Shown here: positions 24,043 to 31,509 of the stretch, in pieces
How positions within the stretch are numbered: the stretch's first letter is position 1
Layout: each line of letters starts with the position of its first letter
DNA from: an uncultured bacterium
GTDB lineage: Bacteria; Verrucomicrobiota; Kiritimatiellia; RFP12; UBA1067
Assembly: GCA_902802945.1 (NCBI GenBank)
Contig: CADCOC010000021.1
Span: 27,457-65,733 of the forward strand
Direction: 5' to 3'
Length of the DNA stretch: 38,277 nt
The notes under the pieces: model-generated
The model's database searches: none
What the model saw: the letters and a program-made list of their open reading frames with translations, nothing else
What the model was told of the DNA's origin: nothing
Translations under genes and position numbers: made by a program

Positions 24043-25008
24043 ATGGACAAGCATAATCCATACGAAATCGCCGCGGCCATCGCCGAGCTGAATGTCTGGG
24101 ACAAGGTCTCTGCCCACAACTGGGCGCTTGTGCCGCAGATGAGCGAGGAGCCGTACATCGTGACGGTTGGTCCCGAGAAGGACCGTGACAAGGGACCAGT
24201 GGTGGGGCGTCTGCTGCTGTTCCCCGGCTTGGAGAATTTCCGCAATTTCGCCATCACGCGCCGCGTGCCCGAATTCGGCGTGTGGATGAGTCCGCTTGAG
24301 TTCCGACACTGGGAGGTGATCGCGGTGAAGAAGGGCCCCGCGGAAATCTTCGGCTACGTGCCAGGCTACGTGCCGCAGCCACCCACCGCCGCCGACCAGG
24401 AGTTCCTCGCGCCGCTCCTCTACGAGTCGCTGGGCGTGCTAATGCGCGTGGAGGAGGATCCGCAGTTGCCGCTAAAGTACTTCGAGAAGGAACATGCCCT
24501 CTTCGCGCGAAAGGAAGTTGTGGAGGGAGTGTGGCAGGACGGTCCGCTCCGGATGCCGCCGGACGAAGAGGTGAAGTTTGTGGAGCGCGTGCAGCTCGAC
24601 AACGCCAAGTGTCGGCTCGCGGCGAAGCTGCCCGTCGTTGCGGAAGAAAAGTGGGAAGTCGACTTCGTGTTGGTTCCCGCCTACCATACGCGCGAGGCGC
24701 GTCCTCGGTTCCTCTACGTGTTCGCGGCCGTCGATGCCGCCACGGCCCAGCGCGTGGTGTGGCTGAAGATTTCCGTGGGTGGCACGGACGCTGCGCTGAA
24801 GGCCCTGTGGGAAGGGCACGCAGCACGGATGCTGGAGGCGATGCTCCGCCTCGGGCGCGCACCCGGGGAGATACACGTGCGGTCCGGACGCATGGCGCGT
24901 TTCCTGCGTCCTCTTGGCCTGCACATTCCGTTCAAGCTCGTTCACCACGCGAAGCTGGGTGCGCTGGACGCCGCGCTGAACCATGCCGCGAAAACAAACA
25001 CATTCTAA
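24043..25008 (+). CDS. Uncharacterised protein resembling DUF7309/DUF6930 proteins
   Basis: A 321-residue cytoplasmic-looking protein. The N-terminal half (AELNVWDKVSAHNWALVPQM, a glycine-rich VVGRLLLFPGLENFRNF segment, then FGYVPGYVPQPPTAADQEFL) resembles the DUF7309 layout, with an RPGYxPxxLT-like stretch preceding an aromatic helix. The C-terminal part, ending in APGEIHVRSGRMARFLRPLG and LVHHAKLGALDAAL, resembles DUF6930. Assignment is by memory of these layouts, not a search. Biochemical role unknown. It starts 8 bases after tsaB and continues the operon. Confidence 0.6.
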   Translation: MDKHNPYEIAAAIAELNVWDKVSAHNWALVPQMSEEPYIVTVGPEKDRDKGPVVGRLLLFPGLENFRNFAITRRVPEFGVWMSPLEFRHWEVIAVKKGPAEIFGYVPGYVPQPPTAADQEFLAPLLYESLGVLMRVEEDPQLPLKYFEKEHALFARKEVVEGVWQDGPLRMPPDEEVKFVERVQLDNAKCRLAAKLPVVAEEKWEVDFVLVPAYHTREARPRFLYVFAAVDAATAQRVVWLKISVGGTDAALKALWEGHAARMLEAMLRLGRAPGEIHVRSGRMARFLRPLGLHIPFKLVHHAKLGALDAALNHAAKTNTF

Positions 25009-25027
25009 ACCTCTAGGCATTTCAGAT

Positions 25028-26080
25028 ATGTATCCTGATCTTCCCCTCTGGCTTTCAATCGTATGCGTGATCGGCGGACTCGCCGTTCTGGCCTGGAGCG
25101 CGAATGCGTTCGTGGATGGCGCGAGCGCGGTGGCGAAGGCGTTCGGGGTGAGTCCGTTCATCATCGGCATGGTCATCATCGGGTTCGGAACTTCCGCGCC
25201 GGAACTGTGCGTGTCGGCGCTGTCGGGCGCGACGGGCCATTCCGATCTCTCGCTCGGCAACGCATACGGCTCTTGCGTATTCAACATCGCGGTGATCCTC
25301 GGCGTGGCCGCGCTCATCAAGCCGCTTGTAGTGAAGCCGTCTATAGTTTTTGTTGCGGTGCCGTCGCTCGTTGCGATTGCGCTCCTTTCCTGTTGCCTCG
25401 TTACCACGGGCAACGGATTCTCGCGTGTTGACGGATTCATCCTCCTGGGCGTATTCGCCGTCCTGATGCCGGCCTACTGCTGGTTCGACCAGTCGCAGAA
25501 GAAGAAGGCGGATGCAGTCGGCGCGCTCGGCGAGCGCGCCCTACCGGCTACTGGGACAACGGGCGTCTCGCCCGTTGAAGGTCGTGATAGACCGATGCCG
25601 CTGTGGAAGGGGTGGCTGCTTTTGGTGCTGGGGCTTGCGTTTCTGGTGGGGTCTTCGCACGTGCTTGTGTGGGGGTGCGTTGATTTGGCACGCACGATTG
25701 GCGTGAGCGAGCTGCTTATCGGCCTGACCGTGGTATCCGTCGGCACGTCGCTTCCGGAGCTTGCGAGCGCTGTCGCCTCGGCGCGGAAGGGCGAGCACGA
25801 GTTCGTGCTAGGCAACATCGTGGGGTCGAACTTCTTCAACACGCTCGCGGTTGTGGGACTTGCGGGGGCCATCTCGCCGTTCAAGAACATCAGCCCGTAC
25901 CTGCTTTCGCGCGACCTGCCGATGATGGTGGTGATGTCCGTTTCTATCGCCGTGTTCGGCCTCAACTACCGCAAGCCGAGCGAACCCAAGGCGATTGGAC
26001 GCGTGGTGGGCGCGTTGTGGCTGCTGTTTTTTGCCGCGTACATGGGCCTGATGCTCTGGCAGGAAACCGGCGCGAAATAA
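25028..26080 (+). CDS. CaCA-family Ca2+/Na+ antiporter-like membrane protein
   Basis: 350 residues from ATG 25028. The protein has two homologous halves of hydrophobic helices, each with the alpha-repeat motif of the Ca2+/cation antiporter family: GFGTSAPELCVSALSGA with GNAYGSCVFNIAVILG, then SVGTSLPELASAVASARKGE with GNIVGSNFFNTLAVVGL. The acidic residues in these repeats coordinate the cation, so this is an inner-membrane exchanger of the YrbG type. The central cytoplasmic loop (about residues 162-190) is unusual: it is built from two short hairpin-forming repeats (see 25520-25576). An alternative in-frame start at 24983 would overlap the preceding gene. Confidence 0.88.
   Translation: MYPDLPLWLSIVCVIGGLAVLAWSANAFVDGASAVAKAFGVSPFIIGMVIIGFGTSAPELCVSALSGATGHSDLSLGNAYGSCVFNIAVILGVAALIKPLVVKPSIVFVAVPSLVAIALLSCCLVTTGNGFSRVDGFILLGVFAVLMPAYCWFDQSQKKKADAVGALGERALPATGTTGVSPVEGRDRPMPLWKGWLLLVLGLAFLVGSSHVLVWGCVDLARTIGVSELLIGLTVVSVGTSLPELASAVASARKGEHEFVLGNIVGSNFFNTLAVVGLAGAISPFKNISPYLLSRDLPMMVVMSVSIAVFGLNYRKPSEPKAIGRVVGALWLLFFAAYMGLMLWQETGAK
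25520..25545 (-). repeat. 26-bp hairpin element in frame inside the antiporter gene
   Basis: On the minus strand this reads GGTAGGGCGC, core GCTC-GCC-GAGC, then GCGCC. This is the same 26-bp layout as the intergenic copies at 37338-37977 but with a different, still self-complementary core. Confidence 0.65.
25558..25576 (+). repeat. Perfect hairpin in the antiporter loop
   Basis: AACGGGCGTCTCGCCCGTT: 8-bp perfect stem with a TCT loop, 12 bases after the 26-bp element. Together they encode the linker around ALPATGTTGVSPVEG. Confidence 0.7.
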
Positions 26081-26104
26081 TGTGGCTTCAAGAAAGGAAC
26101 GATT

Positions 26105-27409
26105 ATGTCGACAGAGAAGAAAGTCAAGATACTGCAGTTCGGCGAAGGAAACTTCCTGCGCTGCTTCGTGGACTGGATGGTGGACATCATGAACGAGAAG
26201 GCGGGCTTCGACGCCGTCGTGCAGATCGTCCAGCCAATCGGCGACGAGCTGAGTCCGCCCTCGAAGATCCTCAACGCGCGCGGCGGGCGCTACCACACTG
26301 TGTTGCGCGGCGTGGAGGGTGGCAAGCCCGTGGAGCTGTTCCGCGAGATCACATGCGTGAAGGGCGTGCTGAACGCCATCTCCGAATGGCCGGCCGTGGA
26401 GGAGGTCGCGCGGAATCCCGACTTGCGCTTTATCGTTTCCAACACCACTGAGGCGGGCATTGAGTACCGCGAAGGCGCAAACACCTTCCCCGCGAAGGTC
26501 GCGAAGCTCTGCGTGGAGCGCGCGAAGGCGGGACTGCCGGGTCTCATATTCATCCCGTGTGAGCTTATCGACAAGAACGGCGCGATGCTGCGCGAGCACG
26601 TGTTCCACTACCTCGCCGACTGGGGCGAGAGCGCCGCCGCCGTGTGGGTGGAGAAGGACTGCGTGTTCTGCTCCACGCTCGTGGACCGCATCGTGGCGGG
26701 GCGTCCCGACGCCGAATCGGCGGCGCGCTACGCCAAGCAGCTCGGCGAGCAGGACGACGTGCTCGTATGCGGCGAGCCGTTCCACTTTTGGGTGATCCAG
26801 ACGGACTTCGACCTTGAGAAGGAAATCCCGTTCCAGAAGGCGGGGCTCAACGTGGTCTACACGAAGGACCAGACGCCCTACCGCACGCGCAAGGTGCGTT
26901 TCCTGAACGGCGCGCACACGGCGACAGTACTGGAAGGACATCTCGCCGGCTTCACGTTCGTGGCCGAGCTGGTGGCCGACCCGAAGTTCAACGCCTTCTT
27001 CCGCCAGATTCTTTTCGACGAGATTCTGCCAACCATCGACCTGCCGGACGCCGACAAACGCGCCTACGCGGAGTCGGTGCTCGAGCGTTTCGCCAATCCG
27101 TTCGCGAACCACCGTCTGCTCTCGATCTGCCTCAACAGCGTGTCGAAGTGGAAAGTCCGCGTGCTGCCCACGATCCTCGATTACCTGAAGATGTTCGGGA
27201 AATTGCCGCCTGGCCTCACGGGGTCGATGGCGTCGCTCATCAAGTTCTACCGCACGGATGCGGTGAACGACAGCCCCGAGGTGATGGCCTACTTCAAGAC
27301 CAATCCATCCGTGGACGACATCCTCCGCAAGTCAGATTTCTGGGGCATGGACCTTACTACAATCCCAGGTTTCGCCGAATTTGTGAAATTACAATTGCTC
27401 GGGCATTGA
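26105..27409 (+). CDS. uxaB: Tagaturonate reductase / mannitol dehydrogenase-family enzyme
   Basis: Reduces D-tagaturonate to D-altronate with NADH in galacturonate breakdown. It has 434 residues, shorter than the 480-residue E. coli UxaB, as in Bacteroidetes-type homologues. ILQFGEGNFLRCFVDWMVD is the Rossmann/family start; RFIVSNTTEAGIEY, FIPCELIDKNGAMLRE and RKVRFLNGAHTA (with the conserved Lys-Asn-His region) are typical. Altronate oxidoreductase or mannitol dehydrogenase cannot be fully excluded. AAGAAAGGA precedes the ATG. Other uronate genes are not in the window. Confidence 0.85.
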   Translation: MSTEKKVKILQFGEGNFLRCFVDWMVDIMNEKAGFDAVVQIVQPIGDELSPPSKILNARGGRYHTVLRGVEGGKPVELFREITCVKGVLNAISEWPAVEEVARNPDLRFIVSNTTEAGIEYREGANTFPAKVAKLCVERAKAGLPGLIFIPCELIDKNGAMLREHVFHYLADWGESAAAVWVEKDCVFCSTLVDRIVAGRPDAESAARYAKQLGEQDDVLVCGEPFHFWVIQTDFDLEKEIPFQKAGLNVVYTKDQTPYRTRKVRFLNGAHTATVLEGHLAGFTFVAELVADPKFNAFFRQILFDEILPTIDLPDADKRAYAESVLERFANPFANHRLLSICLNSVSKWKVRVLPTILDYLKMFGKLPPGLTGSMASLIKFYRTDAVNDSPEVMAYFKTNPSVDDILRKSDFWGMDLTTIPGFAEFVKLQLLGH

Positions 27410-27434
27410 CTGCGGCGGAACGTTTTGATAAACT
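27406..27434 (+). promoter_or_regulatory. Promoter for rpsO-pnp
   Basis: TTGACT (27406-27411, overlapping the uxaB stop), 17-base spacer and TAAACT (27429-27434). Gives a leader of about 140 bases before rpsO. Confidence 0.5.
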
Positions 27435-27583
27435 ATCCCGCGTTCCTGCGACCGTCTAAGGAGATTTCTCCCCGTTGCGGGCGTCCGCCAGTTCCTGCGG
27501 ATGTTCGAATTTGCGCACGCGCGCTGCGGGTAGGGGTCCTGGGCGCTGGAACGCGTACAAAAACAAAAGAAAGAAAAAAGAAA
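27435..27583 (+). promoter_or_regulatory. Long structured leader of rpsO
   Basis: A GC-rich stretch with repeated GTTCCTGCG segments (about 27440 and 27491), ending in an A-rich run (AAAGAAAGAAAAAAGAAA) without a classic Shine-Dalgarno. S15 represses its own translation via leader RNA in other bacteria; such control here is an inference. Confidence 0.35.
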
Positions 27584-27844
27584 ATGCAGATTGACAAATC
27601 CGCCATCCGTTCCGAGTTCCAGCGCCATGACCGCGATACGGGCTCGTCCGAAGTGCAGATCGCGCTTCTCACCAAGGAGATCCAGGCGCTCACGCAGCAC
27701 CTGAAGGCCAACAAGAAGGACCATTCGTCCCGCCACGGCCTGCTCCGCAAGGTCAACAACCGCCGCAAGCTCCTCGACTATCTCAAGCGCGAGGACGAGG
27801 CGAAGTACAAGGACCTCATCGCGAAGCTCGGCCTTCGCCGCTAA
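27584..27844 (+). CDS. rpsO: 30S ribosomal protein S15
   Basis: An 86-residue small ribosomal subunit protein that binds the central domain of 16S rRNA. The family signature is intact: [38 protein letters not shown] and [20 protein letters not shown]. The upstream in-frame extension is leader sequence, not protein, because the family starts at this Met. The rpsO-pnp order is widely conserved. Confidence 0.95.
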   Translation: MQIDKSAIRSEFQRHDRDTGSSEVQIALLTKEIQALTQHLKANKKDHSSRHGLLRKVNNRRKLLDYLKREDEAKYKDLIAKLGLRR

Positions 27845-27860
27845 TAAAATACGGAAAAAT

Positions 27861-27911
27861 CCATGGGCGGGGCTCGGGGTCGCCATAGACCCCGTTCGTT
27901 GTCCCCCATGG
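27861..27911 (+). promoter_or_regulatory. Nested stem-loop between rpsO and pnp
   Basis: Inner hairpin CGGGGTC-GCCATA-GACCCCG (27875-27881 with 27888-27894), enclosed by an outer pairing of CCATGGG (27861-27867) with CCCATGG (27905-27911). No U-run follows. It sits where other bacteria carry an RNA-processing or PNPase autoregulation site. Confidence 0.55.
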
Positions 27912-27925
27912 GAGGAAACTATCCA

Positions 27926-30049
27926 ATGCAGAATACCAAGCAGTTCAAGGTTTCGATCGGGGGCAAGGACCTCGTGATCGAGACGGGCCTTTTGGCCCAG
28001 CAGGCCGCCGGGGCCGTCTCCGTATCGTATGGCGATACGACGGTCTTCACGGCCGTGACGAACACCGATACGCCCCGCGAGGGCATTGACTTCTTCCCGC
28101 TCCAGTGCGAGTACCGCGAGAAGTTCTACGCGGCCGGCAAGTTCCCGGGCGGCTTCTTCAAGCGCGAGGCGCGTCCCACGAGCAAGGAAATCCTCACGGC
28201 CCGCATGTGCGACCGTCCGATACGTCCGCTGTTCCCCGACGGGTACTACAACGACGTGCAGGTCAACTCGATGCTCATCCAGAGCGACGGCACGCGTGAG
28301 GCGGACTTCCTCGCCGTGAACGCCTCTTCGGCCGCGCTCCACATCAGCGAGATCCCGTTCATGGGCCCGATCGGCTGCGTCCGCATCGGCCGCGTGGACG
28401 GCGAGTGGGTGATCAACCCCTCGCACGACCAGAAGGCGAAGAGCGACATCGACCTCCTCTACGCCGGCATCCGCGGCAAGTTCCTCATGATGGAGGGCTC
28501 CGCCGCCGAGGTGAGCGACGAGGACTTCCTCGCCGCCCTCAAGCGCGCTCATGAGGAAGTCGAGAAGATCATCGACCTCCAGATCGAGATGCGCCGCGCC
28601 CTCGGCAAGCCGGACAAGGATATCCACGACGTCCCGCAGCCGCAGGACAAGATGGACTTCATCCGCGCCGAAGGCGGTGAGGCCCTCGCGGTCGCGCTCC
28701 TCATCAAGGGCAAGCTCGAGCGCCAGGGCAAGGTCAGCGCCATCAAGGAGGACCTCCTCAAGAAGGTCTCCGAGAAGTGGCCCGAGATCGACGCCGTCGG
28801 CTTCGTGCACCTCTTCGACGCGCTCGAGATCGAGACCGTCCGCAAGAACGTGCTCGAGAAGGGCCTCCGCATCGACGGACGCGCCCAGCACGAGATCCGT
28901 CCGCTCGCGGCCCAGGTGGGCGTGCTCCCGCGCGTCCACGGCTCGGCGATCTTCTCGCGCGGCGAGACGCAGTCGTTCGCCACGGTCACGCTCGGCACGA
29001 AGAAGGACGCCCAGGAGCTCGACTCCGTGACGGGCGGCCCCACGAGCCAGCGCTTCATCCTCCACTACAACTTCCCGCCGTACTGCACGGGCGAAGTGGG
29101 CCGCCTCGGTTCCACCGGCCGCCGCGAGATCGGCCACGGCGCGCTCGCCGAGCGCTCCATCGCGGAGGTGCTGCCGGATGACTTCCCGTACTCGATCCGC
29201 GTCGTGAGCGAGATCATGGGCTCCAACGGCTCCTCGTCGATGGCGTCCATCTGCAACGGCTGCCTCGCCCTCATGGACGCGGGCGTGCCGCTCAAGCGCA
29301 CGGTTGCCGGCATCTCGATCGGCCTCTTCACCAACGACGACCAGTCCCAGAAGGTGCTCGTCACGGACATCCTCGGCGCCGAGGACCATTGCGGCGACAT
29401 GGACTTCAAGGTGGGTGGCACGAAGAAGGGCATCACGGGCTTCCAGGTGGACCTGAAGCTCCGCGGCCTCACGTGGGACCTCGTGGAGGGCGCCATCAAG
29501 GCGGCCCACGACGCGCGTCTGAAGATCATCGACTTCATGGAAAGCGTGATTCCCGCGCCGCGCGAGCAGCTCAGCCCCTACGCGCCCCGCATGGAGGTCA
29601 TCAAGATCCCGGCGGACAAGATCGGCGCGCTCATCGGCAAGGGCGGCGAGACGATCCGCGGCATCTGCGAGCGCACGGGCGCCCAGATCGACATCGAGGA
29701 AGAGGGCGACTTCGGCGTCGTCTCCATCTTCGCCACGCTCGGCGACATGATGGAAGCGGCCAAGAAGGAGGTCCAGGCGGTGACGGCGGAAGCCGAACCC
29801 GGCAAGATCTACGAGGGCACCGTCACCGGCATCAAGGAGTTCGGCGCGTTCGTGCAGATCCTTCCCGGCATCGACGGCCTTTGCCACATCTCCGAGCTCA
29901 GCGACAAGCGCGTCCCGAACGTCGAAGCCGTCTGCAAGGTCGGCGACAAGATGCTCGTGAAGTGCCTGAGCGTTGACGACCGCGGCCGCATCAAGCTTTC
30001 CCGCCGCGAGGCGATGAAGGAAGCGGACGCCGCCGCGCAGCAGGCGTAA
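27926..30049 (+). CDS. pnp: Polynucleotide phosphorylase
   Basis: Phosphorolytic 3'-5' exoribonuclease of the degradosome type. From ATG 27926, with GGAGGAAAC upstream, it has 707 residues, matching the family. Two RNase PH domains flank a helical linker: residues about 1-220, beginning [15 protein letters not shown] and with [12 protein letters not shown], and about 310-545, with [14 protein letters not shown] and [13 protein letters not shown]. They are followed by a KH domain ([20 protein letters not shown]) and an S1 domain ([20 protein letters not shown]). The in-frame ATG at 27863 falls in the stem-loop region and is not the start. Confidence 0.95.
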   Translation: MQNTKQFKVSIGGKDLVIETGLLAQQAAGAVSVSYGDTTVFTAVTNTDTPREGIDFFPLQCEYREKFYAAGKFPGGFFKREARPTSKEILTARMCDRPIRPLFPDGYYNDVQVNSMLIQSDGTREADFLAVNASSAALHISEIPFMGPIGCVRIGRVDGEWVINPSHDQKAKSDIDLLYAGIRGKFLMMEGSAAEVSDEDFLAALKRAHEEVEKIIDLQIEMRRALGKPDKDIHDVPQPQDKMDFIRAEGGEALAVALLIKGKLERQGKVSAIKEDLLKKVSEKWPEIDAVGFVHLFDALEIETVRKNVLEKGLRIDGRAQHEIRPLAAQVGVLPRVHGSAIFSRGETQSFATVTLGTKKDAQELDSVTGGPTSQRFILHYNFPPYCTGEVGRLGSTGRREIGHGALAERSIAEVLPDDFPYSIRVVSEIMGSNGSSSMASICNGCLALMDAGVPLKRTVAGISIGLFTNDDQSQKVLVTDILGAEDHCGDMDFKVGGTKKGITGFQVDLKLRGLTWDLVEGAIKAAHDARLKIIDFMESVIPAPREQLSPYAPRMEVIKIPADKIGALIGKGGETIRGICERTGAQIDIEEEGDFGVVSIFATLGDMMEAAKKEVQAVTAEAEPGKIYEGTVTGIKEFGAFVQILPGIDGLCHISELSDKRVPNVEAVCKVGDKMLVKCLSVDDRGRIKLSRREAMKEADAAAQQA

Positions 30050-30072
30050 GCTAAAAGCCGCAAGGCGCAAGC

Positions 30073-30107
30073 AAAAAAGCCCCGGAGCAACCGCTCTGGG
30101 GCTTTTT
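30073..30107 (+). terminator. Rho-independent terminator after pnp
   Basis: AGCCCCGGAGC (stem) - AACC - GCTCTGGGGCT, followed by a T run and flanked by an A run on the 5' side. A strong intrinsic terminator closing rpsO-pnp. Confidence 0.92.
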
Positions 30108-30161
30108 ACTTTGGTGCCACGGGGAAGCAGATCTGAGGGTGAAAAAAGTTATATCTTACCG

Positions 30162-30191
30162 TTGCCTAACAGAAGGTGTCTATGAGATAAT
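30162..30191 (+). promoter_or_regulatory. Promoter for the ferredoxin gene
   Basis: TTGCCT (30162-30167), 18-base spacer, GATAAT (30186-30191) with an extended TGA just upstream; 36 bases before the ATG. Confidence 0.55.
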
Positions 30192-30227
30192 ACACACCGC
30201 CAACCACTCAAAGAAGGAGACTAGAAA

Positions 30228-30401
30228 ATGGCACACAAGATTGATCAAGAGAAGTGCGTCGGATGCGGCGCGTGCAAAGAGACCTGCCCGGCCGGCGCGA
30301 TTTCCGAGGCGGACGGCAAGTGCGTGATCGACGCAGGCACCTGCGTTGACTGCGGCGCGTGCGCTGGCGGCTGCCCGACAGAGGCAATCTCAGCCGAGTA
30401 A
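30228..30401 (+). CDS. 2[4Fe-4S] ferredoxin
   Basis: A 57-residue electron carrier of the clostridial type. Two CxxCxxCxxxCP motifs are visible: KCVGCGACKETCPAGAI and TCVDCGACAGGCPTEAI. Both are complete, so two [4Fe-4S] clusters are expected. AAGGAG lies 10 bases before the ATG. The small size and high conservation make the call firm. It follows the pnp terminator and has its own promoter, and could supply low-potential electrons, for example to IspH; that link is inference. Confidence 0.95.
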   Translation: MAHKIDQEKCVGCGACKETCPAGAISEADGKCVIDAGTCVDCGACAGGCPTEAISAE

Positions 30402-30453
30402 GGCCCTGTCACTAGCTAGGTTCATATTTCCGCGCCTCACGCGCGGATTTCTT

Positions 30454-30894
30454 GTGCGGCTCGCCCTCGTGGCGGCCGCAACTTGGCTTATTGGCACATG
30501 CTTGCTGCGTCCGATGGTAGTGGACGGCGAGAGCATGGAGCCAACATACGCGGCGCATGGGTTCAATTTCTGCGTTCTCACGGCGTATCGGTCCCATGCG
30601 CCGGCGCGTGGCGACGTTGTGGTGCTGAAATACGGCGGCATTCGATACATGCTGCTCAAGCGCGTACTGGCGTTTGAAGGGGAGACCGTTGCGTTCAGCA
30701 ACGGCGTATGCGTGGTGAACGGACAGGCCCTCGACGAGCCGTACGTCGTAAAAAACTCTGGCTGGAACGTGCCGCCGCGCATGGTTCGGCCCGGACACAT
30801 CTACGTGATGGGCGATAACCGCTCCGTCCCTTTTGAAGTACACGTTGGCGGCGAAATCTCGCTTGTCCGCGTTGCAGGGAGACCCCTCTGGTGA
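30454..30894 (+). CDS. lepB: Signal peptidase I
   Basis: A 146-residue membrane-bound serine protease that removes signal peptides. One N-terminal membrane span (LALVAAATWLIGTCLL) precedes the catalytic Ser27 in VVDGESMEPTY and the Lys69 general base in YMLLKRVLAFEGE. GHIYVMGDNRSVPFEVHVGG is the conserved box E region. The start is uncertain: GTG 30454 gives a minimal form, while in-frame TTG 30346 overlaps the ferredoxin gene by 56 bases. The intervening codons (ARFIFPRLTRGF) look like a natural positively charged cytoplasmic tail, but offer only CTG or ATA as starts. It overlaps the next gene by four bases. Confidence 0.85.
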   Translation: MRLALVAAATWLIGTCLLRPMVVDGESMEPTYAAHGFNFCVLTAYRSHAPARGDVVVLKYGGIRYMLLKRVLAFEGETVAFSNGVCVVNGQALDEPYVVKNSGWNVPPRMVRPGHIYVMGDNRSVPFEVHVGGEISLVRVAGRPLW

Positions 30895-31385
30895 ACAAGA
30901 TTCTCATCGTTCTGGTGCTCGCCGCGCTTGCGTTCGCGGGCTGGTATTTCCTCTCGCCGTCCGAGGAGGCGCGCGTGAAGGAGACTTTCGCGAAGATGTC
31001 CGCCGCCCTCGACAAGAACGGAAACGAGCCGAACCTGGAGTCAATAGGCAAGGCCCGCCGCGCCGTGGCGCTCGTCGAGCCGGGCTGTAAGGTAGAGGCA
31101 TTCGGCAAGACGTTCACTCTCTCCACTGCCGTTCCGGACATCACGCAGCAGGTAGTCGCATTCCGCACGATGGCTACGCACCTCCACCTGTCGTTCGAGG
31201 ACATCTCCGTGAAGTTCACGGACAAGACTACGGCAGAGGTGTCATGCGATTTCTTCTACAAGGGTGACGACTTCGGCTGGTCAGTGCGAGACGCACGCGT
31301 ACTTGACGCCACTCTCCGCAAAGATCGGGAAAGCGGGCGTTGGCGCTTTGCGCGAGCGCGGCTCTCGAACATTCTCGAGAAGTAG
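30891..31385 (+). CDS. Small membrane-anchored protein, NTF2-like fold possible
   Basis: A 164-residue protein beginning with GTG, overlapping the lepB stop by four bases. It has one N-terminal hydrophobic span (ILIVLVLAALAFAGWYFL), then a soluble domain of about 140 residues: an acidic helix (EEARVKETFAKMSAALDKNG), then strands (CKVEAFGKTFTLST, TAEVSCDFFYKGD, ARVLDATLRKDRESGRWRFA). The helix-then-curved-sheet order recalls SnoaL/NTF2-like domains, without catalytic signature. It probably faces the periplasm. The translational coupling to signal peptidase suggests a joint role at the membrane. Confidence 0.7.
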   Translation: MNKILIVLVLAALAFAGWYFLSPSEEARVKETFAKMSAALDKNGNEPNLESIGKARRAVALVEPGCKVEAFGKTFTLSTAVPDITQQVVAFRTMATHLHLSFEDISVKFTDKTTAEVSCDFFYKGDDFGWSVRDARVLDATLRKDRESGRWRFARARLSNILEK

Positions 31386-31470
31386 CGGTTTCGCTACATT
31401 TTGCATACAAAAAATAGACAAAAAATAGACAGCCGAGAGACTGTTTCATCACAACTTTTCCCCGCGTTCT

Positions 31471-31479
31471 TGGTATACT
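31471..31479 (+). promoter_or_regulatory. Extended -10 promoter (TGGTATACT) for dprA
   Basis: TGGTATACT 30 bases before the dprA start, followed by AGAGGAGG as ribosome-binding site. Confidence 0.55.
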
Positions 31480-31509
31480 GTGCGCCGACTCCAGAGGAGG
31501 AATTTGGCC

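Noticed and set aside
27389..30070. 893-codon open frame on the minus strand opposite pnp
   Set aside because: It mirrors pnp codon by codon; its leucine/aspartate/arginine-rich low-complexity product is the antisense shadow of a GC-rich gene with strong third-position bias.
30139..30327. 62-codon ORF starting before the ferredoxin gene
   Set aside because: Out-of-frame shadow covering the ferredoxin promoter; the ferredoxin frame has both cluster motifs.
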